Origin: CAJCIY01 sp036379355
Lineage (GTDB): Bacteria; Actinomycetota; Actinomycetes; Mycobacteriales; CAJCIY01
Assembly: GCA_036379355.1 (NCBI GenBank)
Contig: DASVGV010000107.1
Location: 1-10,642 of the forward strand
DNA: 10,642 nt
Reading direction: 5' to 3'
The translations under genes were made by a program, and so were the position numbers. The notes under the pieces are model-generated. The model had not been told where the DNA came from. It did no database searches and was given only the letters and a program-made list of their open reading frames with translations. Positions within the stretch are counted from its first letter, which is position 1. The number at the start of each line of letters is the position of its first letter. Positions 1 through 6,286 of this stretch are shown here, one piece after another.

Positions 1-540
<540 letters not shown>

Positions 541-550
541 TGTCTTGTGA

Positions 551-569
551 CGTGCGGGAGTCCCCGCGT
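551..569 (-). other. Small stem-loop just upstream of mature 16S
   Basis: A 5-bp G-C stem pairs 554-558 with 563-567 around a 4-base loop (559-562). Two flanking G-U pairs could lengthen it. It is within 15-30 bases of the mature 16S 5' end, where processing structures are usual. It could instead be rearranged into the long processing stem with the 3' flank of 16S, which is not visible here. Confidence 0.35.
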
Positions 570-580
570 TGTCGACATAA

Positions 581-600
581 GGAGTGACCGGACGGTCTGG
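581..600. repeat. Imperfect direct repeat in rRNA leader, copy 1
   Basis: The plus strand shows GGAGTG, five bases, then ACGGTCTGG. A second copy with a three-base spacer lies at 685-702. The two copies flank the long stem-loop at 625-666. Confidence 0.45.
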
Positions 601-624
601 CGAGATCGACCGGTCATCTGATTC

Positions 625-666
625 TGGCAAGTGCGGGGCGGCCGGTAAGCCGCCCCGTCTTTGCCA
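625..666 (-). other. Long two-part stem-loop in rRNA leader
   Basis: An inner 9-bp perfect stem (634-642 with 649-657, almost all G-C) has a 6-base loop (643-648). An outer 6-bp stem (625-630 with 661-666, TGGCAA/TTGCCA) surrounds it. Between them is a 3x3 internal loop that can form G-U pairs. It sits about 85 bases upstream of mature 16S, inside the transcribed leader. No T-run follows it on the minus strand, so it is more likely a structural or processing element than a terminator. Confidence 0.55.
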
Positions 667-672
667 AAGGAA

Positions 673-687
673 TCCTCGCCACGAGGA
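673..687 (-). other. Short stem-loop in rRNA leader
   Basis: A perfect 6-bp stem (673-678 with 682-687, TCCTCG/CGAGGA) has a 3-base loop. It is next to the long stem-loop at 625-666. It is short enough to arise by chance in GC-rich DNA; I list it because it stacks closely with neighbouring hairpins. Confidence 0.25.
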
Positions 688-702
688 GTGCGCACGGTCT
701 GG
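685..702. repeat. Imperfect direct repeat in rRNA leader, copy 2
   Basis: The plus strand shows GGAGTG, three bases, then ACGGTCTGG, matching the copy at 581-600 except for spacer length. Both are inside the transcribed leader, so they may be a local duplication or paired protein or processing sites. Confidence 0.45.
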
Positions 703-756
703 TGACCGCCGCTGCCACCCGTGGACGGGGTATATATGGCATCGACTTTCGGCACG

Positions 757-773
757 CTGTTGAGTTCTCAAAG
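757..773 (-). promoter_or_regulatory. boxA-like antitermination element of rRNA leader
   Basis: The minus strand reads CTTTGAGAACTCAACAG, which closely resembles the TTTGAGAACTCAA element of mycobacterial and other actinobacterial rRNA leaders. There it acts as the boxA site for Nus-factor antitermination. It lies downstream of both promoters and about 216 bases before mature 16S, the expected order. Its core (760-771) is also a 5-bp inverted repeat, TTGAG/CTCAA. Function is inferred from similarity and position. Confidence 0.72.
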
Positions 774-828
774 TGCGGGCGCGCACCGATCGCATGGGCC
801 TTCCGGCCGCGTTCGGGGCAACTCGCCT

Positions 829-858
829 AGGCTACCGAGCGCCGCGCGAGCCCGTCAA
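829..858 (-). promoter_or_regulatory. rRNA promoter P2 (proximal)
   Basis: On the minus strand the -35 hexamer is TTGACG (858-853) and the -10 hexamer is TAGCCT (834-829), again with an 18-base spacer. It is the second of two tandem promoters, with its -35 start 154 bases downstream of that of P1 and upstream of the boxA-like element. The predicted start is near 822, roughly 280 bases before mature 16S. Tandem promoters of this kind are normal for actinobacterial rRNA operons. Confidence 0.72.
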
Positions 859-902
859 CGTGGCCGAGATCCGGCTGTCGAGCAGGTTCCGCATCGCTCG
901 GC

Positions 903-923
903 AACCGGGTGTCTCCACCGGTT
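903..923 (-). other. GNRA-loop hairpin between rRNA promoters P1 and P2
   Basis: On the minus strand AACCGGTG and CACCCGGTT pair as an 8-bp stem with one bulged C and a GAGA tetraloop. It would form only in transcripts started at P1 or read through from tyrS, since P2 starts downstream. There is no T-run after it, so a role as a terminator is not supported. Confidence 0.3.
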
Positions 924-982
924 CGACGAGGGGCTTCCGGTGCCGTCCCCTGGTGGGTGCGGCGCTCCGGGCGCGAGGAGTA

Positions 983-1012
983 AACCTAGCCCATCGCGCG
1001 TGCGGGGGTCAA
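983..1012 (-). promoter_or_regulatory. rRNA promoter P1 (distal), -35 overlaps tyrS stop
   Basis: On the minus strand the -35 hexamer is TTGACC (1012-1007) and the -10 hexamer is TAGGTT (988-983), with an 18-base spacer. This matches the TTGAC / TAGNNT form of housekeeping-sigma promoters in actinomycetes. The predicted start is near 976, about 435 bases upstream of mature 16S. The tyrS stop codon TGA (1011-1009) lies inside the -35 box. Assignment is from hexamer match and context only. Confidence 0.72.
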
Positions 1013-2310
1013 CCGCGGGCCCCGTCCGGCGCGCCGCCGCGGACGACACCGGCCACGTGCTGGCGGCCACGGCGCAGCACGAGGTACCGCCCGTGCAGCC
1101 AGCGGTCGGCCGGGGGCGTCGCCAGCGGATCGTCGATGCGCTCGTTGTTCACGTACGCGCCGCCCTCCGCGACGGTCCGTCGCGCGGCCGAGGTGCTGGG
1201 GACAAGCCCGGTCGCGGCCAGTAGCTCCGCGTAGGTCGGGTCCTGCCCGGGGGCCACCGTCGCCGAGGGGGCCTCCTGCAGCGCCGCCGCGAGCGTGCGC
1301 TCGTCGAGCGCGGTCAGGTCGCTGCGACCGAACAGCGCCGCCGCCGCCGCCTCGACGCGCGCGGTCTCGTCGCCGCCGTGCACCAGGGTGGTCAGCTCCC
1401 GTGCGAGGGCCCGTTGCGCCTCGCGGGCCTGCGGACGCTCCCGGGTTGCGGCCTCCAACGCCTCGATGTCGTCGCGGCTGCGGTCGGACAGGATGCGCAG
1501 GTAGGACCCGACCACGGCGTCCTCGGCCTGCAGCCAGACCTGGAAGAAGGCGTACGGGCTGGTCATGTCGGGATCGAGCCAGATCGCGCCGCCCTCGGAC
1601 TTGCCGAACTTGGTGCCGTCGGCCTTGGTGAGCAGCGGCGTCCCGATGCCGTGGGCCGTGACGCCCTCGACGCGGCGGATGAGGTCCAGCCCGGCGGTGA
1701 TGTTCCCCCACTGGTCGCTTCCCCCGGTCTGCAGCAGGCAGCCGTACCGGCGGTTCAGCTCGAGGAAGTCCAGCGCCTGCAGGAGCTGGTAGGAGAACTC
1801 GGCGTACGAGATACCGCCCTCGCTCGCGAGACGGGCGCTGATCGCCTCCTTGCCGAGCATGCGGTTCACGGAGAAGTGCTTGCCGACGTCCCGCAGGAAG
1901 TCGAGTGCGGACAGGGGGGCGGTCCAGTCCAGGTTGTTGACCATGCGGGCCGCCTGCGGGCCGTCGAACGCGAGGTACGGCTCGATCTGACCGCGGATGC
2001 GCGCGGTCCACTCGGCGACGACGTCCTTGCTGTGCAGACCGCGCTCCGCCGTGGGGCGGGGGTCGCCGACGAGGCCGGTCGAGCCGCCGACGAGAGCGAG
2101 CGGCTGCAGCCCGGCCCGCTGGAGCCGGCGGACGGTGAGCACCTGGACGAGGTGCCCGTGATGCAGGCTGGCGGCGGAGGGGTCGAAGCCGCAGTAGAAG
2201 GTCAGGGGGCCGGCGTCGATCGCCGACCGCAGGGCACCCAGGTCGGTGCTGACGGCGATGACGCCGCGCCAGATCAGGTCGTCGAGCACATGCAGGTCGT
2301 CGGAGGTCAC
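1009..2310 (-). CDS. tyrS: Tyrosyl-tRNA synthetase
   Basis: This is a cytoplasmic class I aminoacyl-tRNA synthetase that charges tRNA-Tyr with tyrosine using ATP. The 433-residue protein has the usual length of a bacterial TyrRS. The HIGH-type motif is HHGH at residues 50-53, following the YCGFDPSA segment. The tyrosine-site motif GGSDQWGN is at 196-203 and the KMSKS-type loop is KFGKS at 234-238. The C-terminal ~70 residues (about 360-417) form the S4-like tRNA-binding domain, with AARRTVAEGGAYVNN in it. I chose the GTG start at 2310 because it overlaps the mpg stop as GTGA and has AGGA 8 bases upstream; the open frame continues 28 codons further upstream into mpg, but those residues do not look like TyrRS. 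The stop codon falls inside the -35 box of rRNA promoter P1. No T-box leader is possible here because there is no upstream intergenic space. Confidence 0.97.
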   Translation of the reverse strand: MTSDDLHVLDDLIWRGVIAVSTDLGALRSAIDAGPLTFYCGFDPSAASLHHGHLVQVLTVRRLQRAGLQPLALVGGSTGLVGDPRPTAERGLHSKDVVAEWTARIRGQIEPYLAFDGPQAARMVNNLDWTAPLSALDFLRDVGKHFSVNRMLGKEAISARLASEGGISYAEFSYQLLQALDFLELNRRYGCLLQTGGSDQWGNITAGLDLIRRVEGVTAHGIGTPLLTKADGTKFGKSEGGAIWLDPDMTSPYAFFQVWLQAEDAVVGSYLRILSDRSRDDIEALEAATRERPQAREAQRALARELTTLVHGGDETARVEAAAAALFGRSDLTALDERTLAAALQEAPSATVAPGQDPTYAELLAATGLVPSTSAARRTVAEGGAYVNNERIDDPLATPPADRWLHGRYLVLRRGRQHVAGVVRGGAPDGARG

Positions 2311-2885
2311 GGGGGTGATCCTGCCCGCCGCCGGCGCGGGGCCGCCCTCCGGAACGCCGAGACGCTGGCATCGCCCGTGACCCAGAACCGCCACGGGACG
2401 TCCGCTGCCGCCCGCACGCCGACCCGCGGCCCGACGCTGACGGGGGGCGCGGACGTCCGCGGGAGCAGCGTCGCGCGCTCACCGGACTGCTCGCCGCGCA
2501 GCCCCAGGACGCGCGCGAGCGCGGCGGGACCGCGGGCGAGATGCTCGTCCCGCCGATCCGGACTGCGTGTCCGGGCGGCGTCGAGCCCGTCTTCGACGGC
2601 GCCCGCGCGCAGCAGCACGGCCGAGGCGGTGCCGTCGGGCCCGGTGACGAGGTTCGCGCACCAGTGCACGCCGTACACGAAGTAGACGTAGTAGTGGCCG
2701 GCGGGACCGAACATCACGGCCGTACGGGGCGTCCGCCCGCGGAAGGCATGGCTCGCCGGGTCCGACTCCCCCGCGTACGCCTCCACCTCGGTGAGCCGTA
2801 CCGTCACGCCGGCGCGGACGAGCCGGCAGCCGAGCAGGTCGGGCGCAACCTGGTCGGACGGCCGGCTCAGACCCGCGCGGTCCAT
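2307..2885 (-). CDS. mpg: DNA-3-methyladenine glycosylase, AAG/MPG family
   Basis: This is a monofunctional base-excision repair glycosylase that flips out and removes alkylated purines such as 3-methyladenine. The 192-residue protein matches the usual ~200 residues of bacterial AAG-family enzymes. By the human AAG pattern, the catalytic Glu is E35 in TEVEAY, with Y37 beside it, H46 in ASHAFRG, the intercalating Tyr Y71 in YGVHWCAN, N78, and R93 in VLLRA. All key residues are present, so it should be active. The last ~15 residues are arginine-rich (RRRR at 184-187). The ATG start overlaps argH by 19 bases and has only a weak ribosome-binding site, suggesting translation coupled to argH; the frame upstream of it is open but unlike the family. 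Its stop overlaps the tyrS start (GTGA). Its presence at the end of an arginine operon looks like operon sharing rather than a metabolic link. Confidence 0.95.
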   Translation of the reverse strand: MDRAGLSRPSDQVAPDLLGCRLVRAGVTVRLTEVEAYAGESDPASHAFRGRTPRTAVMFGPAGHYYVYFVYGVHWCANLVTGPDGTASAVLLRAGAVEDGLDAARTRSPDRRDEHLARGPAALARVLGLRGEQSGERATLLPRTSAPPVSVGPRVGVRAAADVPWRFWVTGDASVSAFRRAAPRRRRAGSPP

Positions 2886-4279
2886 CGCGCGTGCTCGGCC
2901 ACCGTCTCGCGCACGGATCGCAGCTGGTCGGCGACGCGTCCGCGGGCGGTACCACCGGGGGTGTCCCGTGCGGCGATCGCACCGGCCACGGTCAGGACCG
3001 AGCGGATGTCGGGGGTGAGCAGCGGCGAGATGGCCGCGAGGTCCGCATCGCTCGGATCGCCGAGGTCGGCCTCGCGCTCCTGGCACCACGCGACGAGCGC
3101 CCCCACCGCCTCGTGCGCGTCGCGGAACGGCACACCGCGGCGCACCAGGTGCTCGGCCACGTCCGTCGCGAGGGCGAAGCCCTCCGGCGCGGCAGCCGCC
3201 AGCACGTCGGTGCGCACCCGCATGGTCGCGATCATGCCCGCCATCGCCGGCAGCACGGTCAGCAGCGTGTCGACCGCGTCGAACACCGGCTCCTTGTCCT
3301 CCTGCAGGTCACGGTCGTACGTGAGGGGCAGCCCCTTGAGCATCGCGAGCACGCCCGTGACATGGCCGATGAGACGGCCCGCCTTGCCCCGCGCGAGCTC
3401 CGCGATGTCGGGGTTCTTCTTCTGCGGCATGATCGACGAGCCGGTGGCGTAGGCGTCGTCGAGCTCGACCCAGCCGAACTCGCGGGTCGCCCAGAGGCAC
3501 ACCTCCTCCCCCAGGCGGCTGAGGTGCACGCCGAGGAGCGCCGCGCCGAACAGGAACTCGGCGACGAAGTCGCGGTCGGACACGGCGTCCATCGAGTTGG
3601 GGGTGACGGCCGCGAACCCGAGCTCGGCGGCGGTGGCGGCCGGGTCGACCGGGAGGCTCGAGCCGGCGAGGGCGCCGGAGCCGAGCGGACTGTAGGCGGT
3701 GCGCGCGTCCGCATCACGCAGGCGCTCGACATCGCGCAGGAGCGGATGCACGTGCGCGAGGAGCTGGTGGGCAAACAGCACCGGCTGCGCATGCTGGAGG
3801 TGTGTCAGTCCCGGCGCGGGGGTGTCGAGGTGTGCCTCGGCCTGGTCGGCCAGAGCCGTCGCCAGGTCGAGCACGGCGCCGGCCACCAGCCGTGCGTGCT
3901 CGCGCAGGTACAGGCGCAGATCGGTGGCGATCTGGTCGTTGCGGGACCGGCCGGCACGCAGCTTGCCGCCGAGCGGGCCGAGCCGCTCGAGCAGGCCGCG
4001 CTCCAGCGCGGTGTGCACGTCCTCGTCCGCAGCGGTCGGGACGAAGGTGCCGTCCGCCCAGGCGCGTTCGAGCTCGTCCAGCGCGCCGAGCATCCGCTCG
4101 AGCTCGTCGGCCGTGAGCAGCCCCGCTCGGTGCAGCACCCGCGCATGGGCGCGGGACCCACGCAGGTCGTACGGCGCGAGCCGGCCGTCGAAGTGCACCG
4201 ACATCGAGAGGGCGGCCAGCGCGTCGGACGGTCCGCCGGCGAAGCGGCCACCCCACAGGCGCGCTCCGGTGTCAGTCAA
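2867..4279 (-). CDS. argH: Argininosuccinate lyase
   Basis: This enzyme carries out the last step of arginine synthesis, splitting argininosuccinate into arginine and fumarate; it is a soluble homotetramer of the fumarase/aspartase superfamily. The 470-residue length is normal. The N-terminus begins with the typical LWGGRFAGGPSDAL segment (residues 8-21). Family regions follow: RAGRSRNDQ (108-116), THLQHAQP with the catalytic-region His (159-166), and the mobile signature loop GSSIMPQKKNPD (280-291), which carries the catalytic Ser. I chose the TTG at 4279: it lies right before the conserved N-terminus and has GGAG 7 bases upstream. No ATG or GTG exists in frame between this TTG and an ATG 34 codons upstream, deep inside argG. 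It overlaps the argG stop by 8 bases and the mpg start by 19 bases. Confidence 0.96.
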   Translation of the reverse strand: MTDTGARLWGGRFAGGPSDALAALSMSVHFDGRLAPYDLRGSRAHARVLHRAGLLTADELERMLGALDELERAWADGTFVPTAADEDVHTALERGLLERLGPLGGKLRAGRSRNDQIATDLRLYLREHARLVAGAVLDLATALADQAEAHLDTPAPGLTHLQHAQPVLFAHQLLAHVHPLLRDVERLRDADARTAYSPLGSGALAGSSLPVDPAATAAELGFAAVTPNSMDAVSDRDFVAEFLFGAALLGVHLSRLGEEVCLWATREFGWVELDDAYATGSSIMPQKKNPDIAELARGKAGRLIGHVTGVLAMLKGLPLTYDRDLQEDKEPVFDAVDTLLTVLPAMAGMIATMRVRTDVLAAAAPEGFALATDVAEHLVRRGVPFRDAHEAVGALVAWCQEREADLGDPSDADLAAISPLLTPDIRSVLTVAGAIAARDTPGGTARGRVADQLRSVRETVAEHARWTARV

Positions 4280-5711
4280 AGCCGAACTCCATCGCGGCGC
4301 TGTCGAGCACGGTCTCGTCGGAGCCCGGTCGGTCGGTGGCGCCGGGGTTGGCCGCGATCCGGGCCGCCCCTCCCGCATCGAGACCGGCCTCCAGCTCCCC
4401 GAACAGGTAGCTGCGGTCGAGCTGGGCGGCACCCTGGCCGGCGTACTGCTCCAGCTTGGAGCGGGAATCGGCGATGTCCAGGTTGCGCATCGTCAGCTGC
4501 CCGATCCGGTCGACCGGCCCGAACGCCGCGCTCTCGACCCGCTCCATCGACAGCTTGTCCGGGTGGTAGGACAGCGCCGGCCCGCGGGTGCCGAGCACGG
4601 TGTAGTCCTCGCCGCGGCGCAGCCGCAGCGTCACCTCGCCGGTGACGAGCGACGCCACCCAGCGCTGGATGGACTCGCGCAGCATCAGCGCCTGCGGGTC
4701 GAGCCACCGCCCCTCGTACAGCAGGCGGCCCAGCCGGCGGCCCTCGGCGTGGTAGTTGGCGATGGTGTCCTCGTTGTGGATCGCGTTGAGAAGCCGTTCG
4801 TACGCGATCCAGAGCAGCGCCATGCCGGGCGCCTCGTAGATGCCGCGCGACTTGGCCTCGATGATGCGGTTCTCGATCTGGTCGCACATGCCCAGGCCGT
4901 GGCGGCCCCCGATGTCGTTCGCGGCCAGGACGAGGGCGACCGGGTCGTCGTCGTGGAAGCCGTCGATGCTGACCGGCCGGCCGCCGCGGAACCCGATGGT
5001 GACGTCCTCCGCGTCGATGGCGACGGCGGGGTCCCAGAACCGCACGCCCATGATCGGCTCGACGGTCTCCAGGGACACGTCGAGGTGCTCGAGGGTCTTG
5101 GCCTCGTGGGTCGCGCCCCAGATGTTCGCGTCGGTGGAGTACGCCTTCTCCTGGCTGTCGCGGTACGGCAGCGCGCGCTCGGTCAGCCACTGGCTCATCT
5201 CGGCCCGGCCGCCCAGCTCGCCGACGAAGTCGGCGTCGAGCCAGGGCTTGTAGATGCGCAGGTCGGGGTTGGCCAAGAGGCCGTACCGGTAGAACCGCTC
5301 GATGTCGTTGCCCTTGAACGTCGAGCCGTCCCCCCAGATGTGTACGTCGTCGGCGGCCATGGCGCGCACGAGCATGGTGCCCGAGACGGCCCGTCCCAGC
5401 GGCGTGGTGTTGAAGTAGACCCGGCCGGCGGAGCGGATGTGGAAGGCGCCGCACGCCAGGGCCGCGAGCCCCTCCTCGACCAGCTCGCGCCGGCAGTCGA
5501 CCGTCCGCGCGAGCTCGGCGCCGTACTGCAGCGCGCGGCCGGGGACGCCGCTCACGTCGGGCTCGTCGTACTGGCCGATGTCGGCGGTGTACGCGCACGG
5601 GATGGCGCCGCGGGCGCGCATCCACGCCACAGCCACCGAGGTGTCGAGCCCGCCGGAGAAGGCGATGCCGACCCGCTCCCCGGTGGGGAGTGAGGTCAGG
5701 ACCTTGCTCAT
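4272..5711 (-). CDS. argG: Argininosuccinate synthase, long (E. coli-like, type 2) form
   Basis: This enzyme condenses citrulline and aspartate with ATP to form argininosuccinate. The 479-residue protein has the N-type ATP pyrophosphatase P-loop SGGLDTS at residues 19-25. It also has GDGSTFKGND (127-136), EKAYSTDANIWG (188-199), and downstream blocks such as GGRHGLGMCDQIENRIIEAK and RIGQLTMRNLDI. Its length and these blocks match the E. coli-like long subfamily rather than the ~400-residue form found in mycobacterial arg clusters. The C-terminal ~40 residues, rich in Ala, Gly and Asp, extend beyond the conserved core. The ATG at 5711 overlaps the argR stop (ATGA), and the conserved N-terminus begins a few residues later. 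The frame stays open far upstream through argR and part of argF, but that part is not ArgG-like. Confidence 0.97.
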   Translation of the reverse strand: MSKVLTSLPTGERVGIAFSGGLDTSVAVAWMRARGAIPCAYTADIGQYDEPDVSGVPGRALQYGAELARTVDCRRELVEEGLAALACGAFHIRSAGRVYFNTTPLGRAVSGTMLVRAMAADDVHIWGDGSTFKGNDIERFYRYGLLANPDLRIYKPWLDADFVGELGGRAEMSQWLTERALPYRDSQEKAYSTDANIWGATHEAKTLEHLDVSLETVEPIMGVRFWDPAVAIDAEDVTIGFRGGRPVSIDGFHDDDPVALVLAANDIGGRHGLGMCDQIENRIIEAKSRGIYEAPGMALLWIAYERLLNAIHNEDTIANYHAEGRRLGRLLYEGRWLDPQALMLRESIQRWVASLVTGEVTLRLRRGEDYTVLGTRGPALSYHPDKLSMERVESAAFGPVDRIGQLTMRNLDIADSRSKLEQYAGQGAAQLDRSYLFGELEAGLDAGGAARIAANPGATDRPGSDETVLDSAAMEFGFD

Positions 5712-6286
5712 CGGCGGTCCGCCGTGGGCTGCACGGTTGTCTCCTGGCTCTGCGCGAGTCGGACGAGGTGCCCGGCCAGCGCCTGCCCCCCGCCGGGGTC
5801 GCGGGCGATGACCAGGATGGTGTCGTCGCCGGCCACCGTACCGAGCACCTCGGGCAGCCGGGCACGGTCGAGTGCGCTGGCGAGAAAGCTCGAGGCGCCG
5901 GGCGGAGTGCGCAGGACCACCAGGTTGGCGCTGGACTCCGCCGAGACCAAGAGGTCGCCGAGCAGCCGGGCGAGGCGATGCGGCTCGCCGGCGTGCGGCG
6001 CTCGGCTCGGCACGGGCGCGCCGTCCTCGGGGACGACGTACGCAGGTGCTCCCGCGTCCGGCGCGCGCAGCTTGACCGCGCCCAGCTCGTCCAGGTCCCG
6101 CGACAGCGTCGCCTGCGTCACCCGGAAGCCGTCCTGGCGCAGCGCCTCGGCGAGCTCGGCCTGGGAGCGGACCGGGCGTTCGCGCAGCACGGTCACGATC
6201 CGCTCGTGGCGCGCGGCCTTCGAGTCGATCCCCGGGCCGGCCGGCTCGGGGCGCGGGGCCAGCGCGGCTGCAGGACGGGCGCTCAC
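5708..6286 (-). CDS. argR: Arginine repressor
   Basis: This is a hexameric, arginine-responsive transcription regulator that binds ARG-box operators and represses arginine biosynthesis genes. The 192-residue protein has a ~20-residue Ala/Pro-rich N-terminal extension. A winged helix-turn-helix domain follows (about residues 22-88), with SQAELAEAL and the recognition segment VTQATLSRDLDELGAVK. The C-terminal oligomerisation and arginine-binding domain is at about 105-180, with the core motif GTVAGDDTILVI (149-160). I chose the GTG at 6286 because it overlaps the argF stop as GTGA; another GTG six codons upstream is possible and would add six residues. The ribosome-binding site is weak, consistent with coupling to argF. 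Lying inside the operon it presumably controls, it should be autoregulated through the operator upstream of argC, outside this window. Confidence 0.94.
   Translation of the reverse strand: MSARPAAALAPRPEPAGPGIDSKAARHERIVTVLRERPVRSQAELAEALRQDGFRVTQATLSRDLDELGAVKLRAPDAGAPAYVVPEDGAPVPSRAPHAGEPHRLARLLGDLLVSAESSANLVVLRTPPGASSFLASALDRARLPEVLGTVAGDDTILVIARDPGGGQALAGHLVRLAQSQETTVQPTADRR

Larger units (their letters stand above)
541..1008 (-). other. rRNA operon leader / tyrS-16S intergenic region
   Basis: This 468-base stretch has no convincing protein gene. On the minus strand it holds, in order, the downstream part of promoter P1, a GNRA-loop hairpin, promoter P2, a boxA-like element, a small hairpin, a long two-part hairpin, another small hairpin, and then the mature 16S 5' end. 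It is the transcribed leader of the rRNA operon. Part of it should pair with sequence downstream of 16S to form the processing stem, but that partner is outside the window. Open frames crossing it are short and show no recognisable protein sequence. Confidence 0.85.

Noticed and set aside
625..666. Leader hairpin as an intrinsic terminator of the arg-tyrS operon
   Set aside because: No T-run follows on the minus strand, and it lies between the rRNA promoters and 16S, where termination would block rRNA synthesis.
729..740. TATATA as a third -10 box in the rRNA leader
   Set aside because: There is no -35-like hexamer 16-19 bases upstream on the minus strand, and it lies downstream of boxA where a promoter is not expected.
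721..1234. Open frames on the plus strand in the tyrS-16S gap
   Set aside because: They cross the rRNA leader, promoters and the tyrS end, and the translations are Arg/Ala/Pro-rich without any domain.
3699..5693. 664-codon open frame on the plus strand across argH and argG
   Set aside because: Antisense shadow of conserved genes; repetitive composition and no recognisable domain.
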